From assembly GCA_951802425.1 (NCBI GenBank), contig OX637796.1, positions 1,860,001 through 1,924,000 on the forward strand: a stretch of DNA of 64,000 nt. The letters run 5' to 3'. Within the stretch, counting starts at the first letter, position 1. Each line of letters begins with the position of its first letter. This stretch comes from Clavaria fumosa. Its lineage: Eukaryota; Basidiomycota; Agaricomycetes; Agaricales; Clavariaceae. The notes below the pieces were generated by a model. That model was not told where the DNA came from. It ran no database searches and saw only the letters and a program-made list of their open reading frames with translations. Below are positions 31,791 to 43,800 of this stretch, piece by piece. A program made the translations under genes and the position numbers.

Positions 31791-34153
31791 ATGGTAAGAT
31801 CATGGCCAACCTGCCTCAAGTTGGCGCTTACGTTTCGCTCTAGCTGCTCAGGCTCAGGTCGAGGGACGGAAATTTCCGATTTGATTTCGCGCCCGGGGCG
31901 CCAGTAGCAGAGTTGGTGACCAGAGTGCGCTCTTCGCGTTCCTGCGCACGACATTCGCTCTGATCGTCGTGTCCTAGGTTCTGGAGACTTCTCCGGATGC
32001 GGACCCTAAAACTGTCACGCTCTCTAACCAGCCACGGGGCGGCGAATATCCCGCTTCAAAGTTGGTGGGGCGCACGTTGCAGAGTCTCGGACTGAAGTGA
32101 GTCATCCTCGGATTTTTCTCTGAGAGAGCTTGCTTGACAACCCCATCGGATAGACATGGCGACCTCATTTTCATTGGATATAAGCCTAAGTCCGTCCCGG
32201 ATATGTTACCCGGAGAAGGTTCATCACAAACAGTGGACGGACAGTCCGCCGTCGCTCCGGACGCCGTGGTAAAGCCATGGGAGTCTGTGCAAGAAGACCT
32301 GGTCGACGTGTATTGGCGGTCAAAAGACGGCAAGATCTCTCGCAAGCGTGATGCGCGGTTTTGCACGCATGGGGCAAACGGAATGTGCGACTACTGCATG
32401 CCTCTCGAGCCGTACGATGCTGCATTCCACCAGGAGCACAACGTCAAGCATTTATCCTACCACGCGCACCTTCGCAAGATCTCTCCCAAGTCGTCTACGT
32501 CGTCGTCCACCGCGCTCCCACCCTTGACGCCTTTGTCGTACAAGGTGAAAACTCCATGCCCCAACGGTGGTCATGCGCCCTGGCCTGCCGGTATATGCAC
32601 TGGATGCCAGCCTTCCGCGATAACGCTGCAGTCGCAGCCCTTCCGTATGGTTGACCACTTGGAGATTGCATCGATGGATATTATCGAGCGGTTCCTCCAA
32701 GTGTGGCGAAAAACGGGTCTGCAGCGCTTCGGCTTTCTCATCGGGCGGTATGAGCCGTACGACGAAGTACCAATGGGGATCAAAGCGGTCGTGGAAGCCA
32801 TCTACGAACCTCCGCAGCAGGGCGAGCTGGACGGGTTGACGATCGGCATCCCATGGGAGGACGAGCCGCGCCTCCGGAAGGTACTCAGGTCCGCTGCGGT
32901 CCCACTGACGATCGTGGGCACCGTCTTCACGGACCTCGACCCAACGCCAGAGGACCGCACGAAGAACATTTACAAGCGGCACCCCGGGTCGTTCTTCCTG
33001 TCTGCGCTGGAAGTGATCTTTGCGGCGACGCTGCAGCAGCAGCACCCGACCGCGTCGCGGGCATCGCCGACGGGCCAGTTCGCGTCCAGGATGGTGACGG
33101 CGGTGTTGACGGCGACGGTGGATGGGCAGGTGGACGTCGCAGCGTACCAAGTGTCAGAGCAGGCGTGCGCGATGGTCGAAGCTGACATGATTGAGGCGAG
33201 CGTGGATCCTGGCATCATGCGCGTCAAGGAAGAGGATAGGAACCATGACTCAGCGCGCTATGTGCCCGACGTCTTCTACTCGTACAAGAATGAATATGGC
33301 CTCGAAGTGAAGAAGAGCGCCAAACCATGTTTTCCTGTGGAGTATCTCCTGGTCAATGTGAGTTCGAACGGCGGCTGTCCTTGATATCTTTGTTGATGTG
33401 CTGATTTTTTTTTTTCTCAGGTGACTCATGGCTTCCCACAAAATCCTTCGCCTCTTTTCCGATCCACAAGTTTCAAGATTGAGAACAGACCAGGTTTAGA
33501 GGACCAGCAGATTGAGGATGTGTTGAGCGCAGCTACGCGTCTCGACGCCCTCAACATACAGCCTGGCGACTACAGGTCAGGCGGCGCTCCCAACAAGTGG
33601 ATGGAACTAGCCAAGTGGTTGAGCGACTTCCATTTGGTCGTGTTCTTAGAAAGCACTCAACTTTTCTCGGAGGTACACTAGATTTGAGTTGTGCGATTCT
33701 TGCACGCTGATTATTTTTTCCTACAGCACGACCTAGGAGTGATTATGCGTATCGTATCCTCCCCAGAGCTTTTGAGTGATCCAGGACATTTGGATGTCGT
33801 GCTGGAGACGGACGGCTGGAAGACCCTCATGGCCTTTGCGCGCGAATATGCTCGTAAGTTATCTTGCTTACTCTCTGCTTTAGCTTACGCAGCCATTGAC
33901 AACGTTGTCTCTGGCCCACGATGATCCAGCAGCGCGCCCTGCGTCCTCCGTGCCGAACCATACCAGTCGGCAGCAGGACCAGGAGCCTGTCCCGCCTGAG
34001 TTGTACGACCAGATCGCGGCGGAGCACGCGTCGCGTGTCGATGACGACCGCGACGCCGCGCCGGTTTCGAATGGTCGGACCTGTCCGCATTGCACGTACG
34101 AGAACGCGCCCGGGACGTCGGACTGCGAGCTCTGTGGTCTCCCGCTCGATTGA
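31791..34153 (+). CDS. NPL4: Npl4, ubiquitin-binding cofactor of Cdc48/p97
   Basis: With Ufd1 it recruits ubiquitylated proteins to Cdc48 for extraction, as in ER-associated degradation. Seven exons fit in phase (31791-31793, 31844-31924, 31978-32096, 32154-33357, 33421-33672, 33727-33853, 33930-34153), about 669 residues. The N-terminus is a ubiquitin-like UBX-type fold (LLRLRSRDGNFRFDF, TLQSLGLKHGDLIFI). A zinc region (CTHGANGMCDYC, CPNGGHAPWPAGICTGC) and the MPN-like domain follow (FLIGRYEPYDEVP). A C-terminal NZF finger (TCPHCTYENAPGTSDCELC) binds ubiquitin. Exon 1 is the bare ATG, because GTAAGA follows it directly. Confidence 0.93.
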
Positions 34154-34389
34154 TTTGGTTGCCCCGGCCCTGGAAGATGGCTTGCCAAGTAACCGGTGTT
34201 ATGCTGTCATACTCAGAGGCGTGAAAGGTTGCCCTGATGTTGACTCTGTACGGTAGAGTAGTAGAAAAAGCTTGTCCATGACGTTCGCTGTAGCTGTACG
34301 CCATAGTAGTAATCGAATTACGATTGACCGGAGTCTAAATTTTGGCCGAGGTCGCACGGCATTGACGACCCGTTCCTGGTCGCTCAACA

Positions 34390-35999
34390 ATGTCGCATAC
34401 ATCTCCAACGTCCCTCAGGGATTTGTACAATCCTCCAATCCCATCGTGGTCCTTTGAAGTGCCGGCTTCTTCGTCGTCACCGTCTTCATCGCCCTTCACC
34501 TCCCGCGCGGCTCCAGCAGCGACAACGACAACGACGCCGTCGTACCGTTTCCCTGCGAGCAGCACGTCCGCCCGCGCGACGCCAGACGTGGGCGCGATGC
34601 TGCAAGCACTCGTCATGGCGGCGCTCGGGCAATATGGAAGCACGGCGGTAGCCATGCCGTTCGAAGTGGGAAAGTTGCTGCTGCAGGTGCAGTGGGTCCC
34701 GCGCGAAGCGAGTGCTGCGCTGGCCGAGGAGGAGGCTGAGGAGGAGGACGATGGCGACGGCGACGGCGACGGCGAGGTGCGTTGTTGTGAGCCTCGCTGC
34801 TTAGTCACCGCGCATTGTGTTGATAGTGTGCTGCACTTTTGGTGTGGTAGATGAGCGACGCGTCGTCGCATGATAACGAGCATTCGTACTTTACGGACCC
34901 TGGCGGGGCGTCGTCGTCTCTTGGTTCGCCGCCACGGGCGAGACACGGGCGGACGCTGCGCCAGGCGGACGAGCATGGGTATATCGTTCGCCGCTCGGTG
35001 CTCGAGGAGAGTACGCGTCCTGAGTATGTCATTCCCGTGGGCAGTGCGAACGGCGCATGGGGCATGGTCAAGCGCATTGTACGCTTCAAGGGAGAAGGAT
35101 GGCTAGCATTATGGAAAGGTTTGCCTTCTTTGACTCAATTAAATGCAACATTAATGATATTGGTGATGGTAGGGCTGTTCACGAGTTTTGTTACTGAAGT
35201 CCTGAGGACAAATCTGCAACCGATCTCGAGTCATGTTCTGCAATCTGTCTTTTTCCCATCTGCGCCGTTCCACGAGCCACCCCTCTTGCTGCAAGTCTCC
35301 TCTCACCTAGTCACGGACCTAATCCTCTCGCCGCTGGACCTGATTCGCGCGCGCCTAGTAGTGCAGTCGTCAATGCCACGGCACCGGACGTACAGCGGCC
35401 CGCTGGACGCGGCGTCTAAGATCCTACGCCAGGAAGGGGGTCTGCGTGGGATGTACCTGCATCCACACCTGCTGTATCCGGTGATTCTGGACGGGACGCT
35501 GCGTCCGCTGATTTCTCTGGCGGTGCCGCGGCTGCTGCTGCCGCGGCTGGAGGGGGTACTGAACCCGGAAATGCACCCATTCCTGTTCATGTTTGCAGAT
35601 CTAGCGTTTCGGTGTGCGGGGTTCTTGGTAACATTGCCGATCGAGACGGTGCGAAGGCGTCTGCAGGTGCAGACGCGTGGGAGCGCAAAGCCGATCAAGA
35701 CGTGCGTGGAGACGAGACCGGCACCGTACCACGGAGTTGTGGACGCACTGTGGCGCATTTTGACGGAGGAGCGGTCAGACTTGCCGTTAAAGAGACGGGT
35801 GCGGCGGAAACGGAAGGGGAAGGGCCAAGATGTATTGGAGGATGATGAGGCAGAGAGAGAGCCATCGGGGTGGTTTGCGCGCACGGGGCTTGGACAGCTG
35901 TACCGCGGGCTGGGGGTGAGGTTGGGTGCGGGTATTGTGGTATATCTCGCGCAATCGTTCGGCGGCGAGGAGATGGATGGTGGATGGGCAGAGCTATAG
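34390..35999 (+). CDS. UGO1: Ugo1-like outer mitochondrial membrane fusion protein
   Basis: Member of the mitochondrial carrier fold that links Fzo1 and Mgm1 in mitochondrial fusion. The chain starts SLRDLYNPPIPSWSFE, then a carrier-like repeat (AMPFEVGKLLLQVQW). An acidic stretch ends at intron 1 (about 34776-34850), and YIVRRSV..YVIPVG follows. Intron 2 is 54 bp (about 35119-35172), has no stop in frame and, if retained, would add 18 residues; splicing gives ALWKGLFTSFVTEVL. Later segments carry the carrier signatures LSPLDLIRARL and LPIETVRRRLQVQ. It starts 236 bp after NPL4 on the same strand. Confidence 0.87.
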
Positions 36000-36324
36000 T
36001 AGACACACGTGACACACAGTAGTACCACGTGATGGTAACCATTTATGGAATCCCCAACGCAGCACAAAATCAGGTTAGAAATACGTGTATGTCTGCCTAC
36101 GACTTTCACAGCGAAGTTTACAGGTGATTTTAAGGACGGAGATGGACACGCGACTTCATCGCAGCTGTGAATTTATTATTGTAATTTATTATCTAATAAT
36201 TTAGCGTGTGAATGGATTACTATATATAGCTTGAGACCTCGACGTCATTCCCCCAACGAAACGGCTGGTCAACGATAAACACGCCCTTGGTCTGTTGCCG
36301 GTTTCCCTCTCTCTTTCAACCATC
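36000..36324. promoter_or_regulatory. UGO1 3' flank and Nudix gene promoter
   Basis: 325 bp. CACGTG sites lie at about 36005 and 36026. An AT-rich run (36170-36205) and ACTATATATAGC near 36221 form a good TATA candidate about 100 bp before the ATG. Confidence 0.5.
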
Positions 36325-37902
36325 ATGTCAAAAGGTCTATCATTTTTTTGTCGTCGTTGCTGACAGTGAGCTCACATTTGTGTACAGAAAAAGCGATCCC
36401 AGTCATCCAGCTGCTCTCGCGTGCATTGCATCGGATACGCTCAACGCCTCCTCGCATCATTACATCTCCAGTAACCCGTGAGCGATATTCCTCTCTCGTG
36501 TCCAGATAAGTTTATCTGACGTTTACCCCATTTGTGTGCTAGAACCCCGTCGAGCGGCGGTGGCTCTCATCATTCGCGTCGTTCCTTCTCCTGTCTACCA
36601 AGCGTCTTCTTCTACTCCACCCGTCCCACCGACACTCTCCGAATTTTTCGAACTTGACTGGGTCTGTGACCCAGACGCGCGTCCTGAGATCCTCTTCCTG
36701 CGGCGGGATAGCTATCCTGCTGATATTCATGGGTATCGACCAAGGAACACGAGCGATGCACACGTCGCCTTTCCTGGTGGAAGAATGGAGGATGGTGACG
36801 AGGGCGGTCTGTACACCGGTGCGTATCAAATGTCTATACATTGTATGCGCGTGCTCATGACCCATATCGCCCATTCTGAAGCCATGCGGCAGACGTGGGA
36901 AGAGATTGGTCTCGACCTAGCAGAACGTGATTATCTATGCATCGGACAACTCGATGACCGCGAGATAACCACTTCCCTCGGAAAACGGCTCCTCATGATC
37001 CTCTCACCATTTATTTTCCTCCAACTCACCCCCACGGAACCCAGTACGGAGCCAGTCCCTGCCACCACACTCCATTGGACCCCTCTCTCGGCGCTTCTCT
37101 CACCCGAAGAATGGGGCTGCGTCGCCGTGGACGCGGCGAGCCGGCTCGCACCCAAGTCCTCGACGGTCTTCCGCCTGCTTGTTCGGCTGCTGGTCGGAAG
37201 CATGCAGTTCCCCGCGTTGATCCTGGACGCCAAATCAACCACCATCTCGGGTACGGGCGTGCAGGCGTTTGTCCCGCATTCTATCCTCGAGAAGGGCGTG
37301 CTGCCGCCGCATATGTATGGCCCGCCGCCACAGAAGCTGAAACTGTGGGGTCTCTCGCTCGGGATGGTGCTCGACCTGCTGTCATTCATGAGCGAGGTAT
37401 CCCCCGTGACTCCTACTCACTCTTCTTCGTCTGGCTCTATGTCTCCGATGGGTCCGGGCTCGCCGCCATTGCAGCTACCATTCCAGGGCGCAGGCGAGAC
37501 CATGGGATTGGAGATTATCACGCCAAGTTTGGCGAGCGTGTTTCCGAGGTTCTCATACCCAGATGTGAATTTCTGGATTTGGTGAGTCGCCATCAGGCAC
37601 GCTGCAATCATTTGCGCTTATGTATCTGCCAATAGGGTATTTGGTAAACGCTATCGCGAGGTGGTACGTGGATGGGAGAATAGTATGCGTGCCGGAGGCA
37701 GTAACGATAGGCGGTACGCGTTGTCAATCACTGCGCGTGATCTTGTCCGCTAACAATACATATCTGCAGAATCAATTGGGCGGGGTCGGCCCTGTCTACA
37801 TTCTATGCCGCCATCCGCAAAGCATTGGTGGTCGTAATTGTTCTGAGGGCAATCGGACTGTTGGCTGGGCTGGCTTTGGCAGGGTGGTGGATGTTCCTGT
37901 GA
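36325..37902 (+). CDS. Nudix hydrolase with C-terminal membrane anchor
   Basis: It probably cleaves a nucleoside-diphosphate-linked substrate such as CoA (the PCD1/NUDT7-8 group); the substrate is not shown by sequence. The start is ATG 36325 in a 10-base exon, then KAIPVIQLLSRALHRIRS. The Nudix box reads FPGGRMEDGDEGGLYT, then AMRQTWEEIGLDL over an intron. It has one extra residue between the first Gly and Glu and Gln for the Glu after Arg, keeping the EE metal ligands. Two 3' introns lead to VFGKRYREVVRGW and INWAGSAL. The last ~35 residues include a hydrophobic helix (LVVVIVLRAIGLLAGLALAG), so the protein is likely tail-anchored. It ends at TGA 37900-37902. Confidence 0.85.
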
Positions 37903-38221
37903 AGGACCCATGTGTCTTCTATTCCTTTGCCGCTGTGATCATTTCCTTCTGAAGAGGAACGATGCCAAGTGTAGTGTCTGTCTCTATGGTTCCCCCCACA
38001 CTGCGATCCCTTTCCGAGATGGACCCGCCTGAGGCAGGCGCAAGATGACATTTATTTATTGTCTTACATCACACACTACGCGGGAGAGCTGCAATAACAT
38101 GTTCTGGACTTTGTGGCCAATGCGTTTCGGATGTGTTCGTTGAGCAGCGGTACCAATGCCAACTCTCCAATATAATGAATGGACCATATGGTACCAATGA
38201 CAGCACCATAAGGGTCTTTGC
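37903..38221. other. Convergent intergenic spacer, Nudix gene and allantoinase
   Basis: 319 bp holding the 3' ends of two convergent genes. No further feature recognised. Confidence 0.5.
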
Positions 38222-40076
38222 TTACAACAGTCTACCTCGAGGTTGGCCAATACAACCCATATTGCTGTCGTAGATGAGTCGGCCTCGGAGGTAAGTCTTC
38301 TCCACGCGGCCACGCAGTGTCATACCAACATACGGACTAATCTTATTCTTAAATTTCAACGACTCCGTGGTCACCTAGAAACCCATCGTGTCAATACGTC
38401 AGTCACAACGAATGGTGAAACCTAGGGGATGGAAGAGAACACGTGCCGTGAACTCAGCTGAGGGATCGAACACGACCAGGTCTGCGTCGTAGCCGACAGT
38501 GAGCTGGCCTTTAACGTCGCCGAGCCCGGCGTGCCGCGCGGTGTTGCGGCTCGTCCAGTCGATGATGTGGTTTATCGAGATGGCATTGACGCCAGCACCT
38601 CCGTCGTGGCTGCGGGCGGCGTGGGAACGGGCACGCGCAAGGGCCTCGGTCCAGAGGAGGCTGAGCCCGAGCCCGAGGCTGCTCACACCGCCCCACGCGC
38701 GGGCGAGGTTGCCCGTGTCGAGGTGCTTCAGCGTGCTGGGACATGGGCTGTGGTCGGAGACGACGGTGTCTATCAGGGGCGCCGCCAGCGTCGGCGCCGT
38801 GGCGGTGGGAGGGAAGAGCGCGCGCCAGAGCTGCTCGCGGTTGGCGCGGTCCCGGATGGGGGGGCAGCATTTGAACTCGGGACGCGCGTCGGGTGGGAGG
38901 TCGGGGCTTTCAGTGCTGAGGTTGGGCGCGGAGGCGGGGAGACAGAGGTAGTGGAAGCAGGTTTCGACGGTGAGAGGGAGCCCGCGCGTGCGCGCATCGT
39001 GCAGGAGCGGGAGGGCGGTGGCGGCGGAGAGGTGGACGATGTGGCACGGGACGAGGGGTGCTTCTTGCTGGTGGCGCTGGGCGTCGAGGAGCGCGATGAT
39101 AGCGGCGATGGCGGCGTACTCGAGTGTCGGGGACCGAGAGGCAAGGAAGGTCGAGTAGAGGGTGCAGTTGTGCGTGTCTGCTTCATCGTTGTTTTCTTGC
39201 TCTTCACCTTCGTGGGGAGTGAGATCGACATCTAGCTCGGCGTGGAAGAGGAGTTTCGTCGGCTGGCCCTGGAGATTGGCGTTGGCGCACGTTGTATGGA
39301 TGTGGGCTGTTTGAGGTGGACAGGATGAAGACACGTACTGCAAGTTCTGACAAGGCCTCAGCTACGTCCTCGCTTGATACGCAAGGGAACTCCTAGGGTT
39401 CGCATTGAATGTGAATACCTGACCAAGCGTGCACGTCAGGGGAATACCTCAACGCCACTGTCGATCATGAAACATTTGAATCCTTTCACGCCAGCCTCAA
39501 CGAGCGGTTTGAGATGTTCCTAGGTTATCATCAGTTCCGAGCATCCCTCGCAACACGAGCGCTGCTCATTTTTTACCCTGTTACCGGGGATGAGCCCGCC
39601 CCAGAACGCGACGTCGGTCCAGCACTGTCCGCGGGCGGCGCTCCGTTTGACCTCGAGGTTTGCGACGGTCGTGGTGGGCGGGATGGAGTTGAGCGGCATG
39701 TCGACGACAGTGCAGACGCCGCCGGAGGCGGCTGCCTGCGTGCCGGTGTAGAAGCCCTCCCAGTCTGTTCTGCCGGGCTCGTTGAGGTGGACGTGGGCGC
39801 TGGGGTGTTGTCAGCGGACGGGAGGACGGGTAGTGCTAAGCGGAACGTTGCCTACTCGACAAGGCCTGGAAGGAGGTATTTAACGCCGAAGTCGATCCTG
39901 TCGAGGAGGGTGCCGCCCTGGGGATGTTTCTTGATCTCTGCGCGGGGGACGAGGCCGAGGAAGACGTCGGTGATTTTACCTGTAGTGGTGTCGATCAGGA
40001 TGGTAGCGGGTGTGGGCTCATCGTGGTCGGGAAGGACTACGTTACGGCTCACGAATGCGATGCGTAGGGGCGGCAT
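38222..40076 (-). CDS. DAL1: Allantoinase
   Basis: Zinc amidohydrolase that opens allantoin to allantoate in purine nitrogen catabolism. Six exons, all phase 0 or consistent, give about 516 residues: 40076-39856, 39799-39577, 39519-39448, 39392-39339, 39268-38441 and 38374-38222. Metal ligands are visible in [26 protein letters not shown] (the lysine that is carboxylated), FHAELD, CHIVHLS and VVSDHSPC. The C-terminus reads [16 protein letters not shown] and [10 protein letters not shown]. The last donor is the least certain; it leaves two extra residues (AR) before VTTESL. The ATG lies in CCACCATG, five bases after the stop of a small upstream ORF. Confidence 0.93.
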
Positions 40077-40081
40077 GGTGG

Positions 40082-40423
40082 TCAGTCGGTGTAAAGGACT
40101 CGCTCTTGAGCCTTGATGTACTGTGACTGGCTCCACGCTAGCTCCATCGATTTGGAGATTTCGCTGATAAGATAACTGGACAAGTGGAGAATCTCATCGT
40201 CATCGACGGCGGTGAGATAGCGCTGGAGAGATAGGTGATAGCGGGTTAACCTGTATTCAAGCTCGTCGTCGTCGTCGTCGTCGTCGTCGCCAGAAGGCAA
40301 ATCTGGGACTGGGTTAAACTTGCCTCCGAGTCGGGAAGCGAATAGGATTGCCGCATGGCTGGTTCGATGCTCCATCGAGGCTTGCTTGTCCTTTTTATCA
40401 CCACCGCCCGGGTATCCTGTCAT
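40082..40423 (-). CDS. Small hypothetical protein just upstream of allantoinase
   Basis: 113 residues from an ATG in good context (CCGCCATGA) to TGA at 40084-40082. It has a poly-Asp run coded by a GAC repeat near 40265-40290, then a helical segment (LTRYHLSLQRYL, ISEISKSMELAWSQSQ). No family recognised. The stop lies only five bases before the allantoinase ATG on the same strand. That leaves no room for a separate promoter unless it is inside this ORF. It may be a real gene in a bicistronic transcript or a long upstream ORF. Confidence 0.5.
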   Translation of the reverse strand: MTGYPGGGDKKDKQASMEHRTSHAAILFASRLGGKFNPVPDLPSGDDDDDDDDELEYRLTRYHLSLQRYLTAVDDDEILHLSSYLISEISKSMELAWSQSQYIKAQERVLYTD

Positions 40424-40849
40424 GGCGGTCAACGTGTCAACGTGGACCACTGCATCACTTCTCGGGCAAAAAGACATCACACAGCGACGACGAAGTGGTC
40501 CTGCGAAGCATTCTGCTGAATTCGCGAGCTTGGATTGATAGCTACTAGCTTCTAGTAATTAAGTTGTGCGTTTAAAAAATTATAGTGTACGGTTCTTTAA
40601 AGCGTAGTATTGAGGTAATTAGTTTTGCAATCATGAGCTGAAAAGCGGATGCAGTGAGCGCCACCTGAACGACGACGACGACAGTGAGCGAAGCGCGCCA
40701 CAAACTCCGCAATCCACGGGTTTACCCCGCGTACAAACGCACCGCACCACTGCGCACACGCTCCAACCTTGTCTCATACACCATCACCACCACCACCACC
40801 ATCACCACCACCATACTGCCGACTCGAATACCCCCCTTTGTCGTCTTCC
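40424..40849. promoter_or_regulatory. Divergent promoter region before the tricalbin gene
   Basis: 426 bp. Close to the tricalbin start is a CAC/CAT trinucleotide microsatellite (about 40782-40815), likely in the 5' UTR. AT-rich segments near 40555-40585 could serve as core promoter. Confidence 0.45.
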
Positions 40850-43800
40850 ATGCAAGTGTCACCACCCACGCTTGAGCAATCAGCTCAGGCTCAGACGCAG
40901 GCCAATGATATCATGCTGGACGCCGCTAAAGGCCGTGCCGCCGTGTACACGTTCGACCCGGATGCTTCGCCTCAGGAAAAGGCGGCCGCTGCAGGCAAGG
41001 GTCGCGAGAACCTCAAGAGTGTCGCGGAGAAAACTGACGCGGGCGAACGAGGTACGTCTTCACTCTGTGCGTTTCGGCTGTAGTCACTCAACCGTTGGCG
41101 CTGTAGGTATCGCCGTAGATACTGGGCACTCGACTATCGTGCCTACCATCAGTATTGACGACATAGACGCCCTTCCGACCTCACAGGTCAATGAAAAACA
41201 GTCAACCCGGTCAACCCAGTCAATCCAATCGCCCGGTCCGTCAGTGCAGTCGCCCACAGAGCTCAATAGCCCCCTCTCGCCTGGCGCCATGCCCCATGGA
41301 CCAGCATCAACCATCCCGGACTGGTACAAGGTCGGTTGGCGCTCTGTCTCAGGTATTGACGCGCCGCAGCTCGAGGAAGGTGAGGAGAGGGACAAGGGTG
41401 TGCTGGACGTCTTCCTTGCGGAACAATTCTACGGTGACTGGTACCACAACGCTGGCCTCATATTTTTTGTGTGTACAGGCGCCTCTACAAAGGCCTAATT
41501 CGTTTCTGACGTGCCTTGAAAATAGGTCGTGTTTGCAACTCATTTCCTCTCCCGCTTTCAAGCTGGTTTCGGCTGGCTATTTATAATCCTCGCGTTTGCC
41601 AACACATATTACTCGACCTCAGTCGCGCGCTTCCGCCGCCGTGCGCGAGACGATATTCAGCGGAACCTCGTCAAGACGCGTCTCCTGAGTGAGAGCGAGT
41701 CCGCCGAGTGGATGAACCACTTCATGGACCGCTTCTGGCTCATTTACGAGCCCATCCTCTCGCAGACCGTCATCTCCTCTGTGGACCAGATCCTGAGCGC
41801 CAACACGCCGCCCTTCCTCGACTCGCTGCGTCTCAGCACGTTCACACTTGGCACCAAGGCGCCGCGCATCGACAAGGTACACACGCACCCCAAGACCCCG
41901 GACGACCTCGTGGAGATGGATTGGAGCCTCTCCTTCACCCCTAATGACGTGTCGGACCTGACGCCCCGCCAGCTCTCACTCAAGGTGAACCCGAAGATCG
42001 TCCTGTCGGTGCGCGTGGGCAAGGGCCTGGCGACCGCCTCGATGCCGATCCTGTTGGAGGATATCACGTTCGCTGCGACAATGAAGATTAAGTTGAAGCT
42101 GATGACGAACTTCCCGCATGTCCAGACCGTCAGGTTTTGTTTCTTGGAGCCTCCGGTGATCGACTACGTTCTCAAGCCGATCGGTGGCGACGCTTTTGGT
42201 TTCGATATTAATCATGTATGTCCTTCTCCTTGCCTTAAATACTGTCCTTTCCTTCTTGATGACGTCTACTATCTATTCAGATTCCGGGTCTGTCCGCGTT
42301 CATTAGCGGCTTGACGCACGCCACGCTCGGGCCTATGATGTACCACCCGAACGAGTTCACCCTCAACCTCGAGCAGCTGCTGACAGGAACGCCGCTGGAT
42401 TCTGCTATTGGCGTCCTGCAGCTCACCATACAGTCCGCGCGTGGTATCAAGGGCACGAAAGTCGGCGGTGGCACCCCTGATCCCTACGTCACCATCAGCA
42501 TCAATGAGCGTGCTCAATTAGATCGCACGAAGTGCAAACGCAACACGTCAGCTCACTTATCTCTGCCTTCGTTTCTGAGCTAACAAATAAAATCCAGGTA
42601 TAACCCGACCTGGATGGAGACGAAGTTCATCCTCATCCAAAATATCATGGAGACTCTTGTATTGAGCACGTATGACTTTAACGATCATAGGAAGGACACG
42701 CTTTTGGGTAATGCGACGTTTGAGCTGTCGGCGCTGGCAGAGGACGCCAAGCACGAGAACCTCATGCGGCCCATCCTGCGGGACGGCAAAGAACGGGGCG
42801 AGCTGCGGTTTGACGTTTCGTACTACCCGGTGTTAAAGCCGGAGGCAGGCACTGGGGAAGAGGTCATGGATTCAGGTGCGTTCTGGCGTGCTTAACCCAT
42901 GTTTTGGAGTCTGCTAATGCTGCTCTCTTCTTCCCGGGGCAGCTGTGGGCATCGTCCGCCTGACGATCCACCAAGCGAAAGAGCTAGACGCGTCGAAGTC
43001 ACTCTCGGGCGACCTGAACCCGTTCGCGAAGGTGTACGTCGGGGGGAGCAACAAGGCAATTCACCACACGCCACGGTTTAAGCACACGATCAACCCGGTG
43101 TGGGAGTCGTCGAAGGAGTATCTGTGCTCGGATCGCGCGTCGGCGGTGGTGACGATCCATGTAATCGACGACCGCGACTTCCTGCGCGACCCCGTGGTGG
43201 GGCACATCTCAGTCAAGCTGGACGACTTGCTGGAGGCGAAGCGCGAGGCGGCGGGGCGTGATTGGTGGCCGTTGAGTGGGTGCAAGAGCGGCAAGATTCG
43301 CTTGGGTGTGGAATGGAAGCCGCTGAACATGGCGGGTAGCTTGCATGGGGCGAACCAGTATGTCCCGCCGATTGGGGTTGTCAGGCTACATTTGGTCAAA
43401 GGGGAAGATCTCAAGTGCGTCGTTTATTTTCATTGACCTTGCTGATATAGGCTGACTTTCCATCTTCCTGCGTCCTAGAAACGTTGAGGCGGGGCTGGGG
43501 GGCAAGGTGAGCTGCTCACGGTTTTTTGGCTGGATTGAAGCTGATGCGAAAAGTGTCTAGAGTGACCCGTACGTGCGTGTCTTAGTTAATAGTGTCATCA
43601 AGGGCAGGACCGAGGTTGTCAACAACAGTGAGATTTCTTTTCTGTGTCCTAGACGGTGTTCACTGTATCTTACAGATCTCAATCCTGTCTGGGACGAGAT
43701 CATTTACATTCCGGGTGAGTAATTCGTGTGATATGGACATTTGGAAAGAGTGTTGATTTTAATTGTTAGTTCATTCCTTGAGAGAGGTATGTTACAAGCA

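Noticed and set aside
35119..35172. UGO1 exon continuing through 54 bp without a splice
   Set aside because: The segment is in frame, but it has GT..AG ends, and its removal gives the conserved ALWKGL join, so it is called an intron.
38531..39235. 235-codon plus-strand gene
   Set aside because: Antisense to the allantoinase coding exons; Gly/Val/Glu-rich composition is the shadow of a GC-rich opposite strand.
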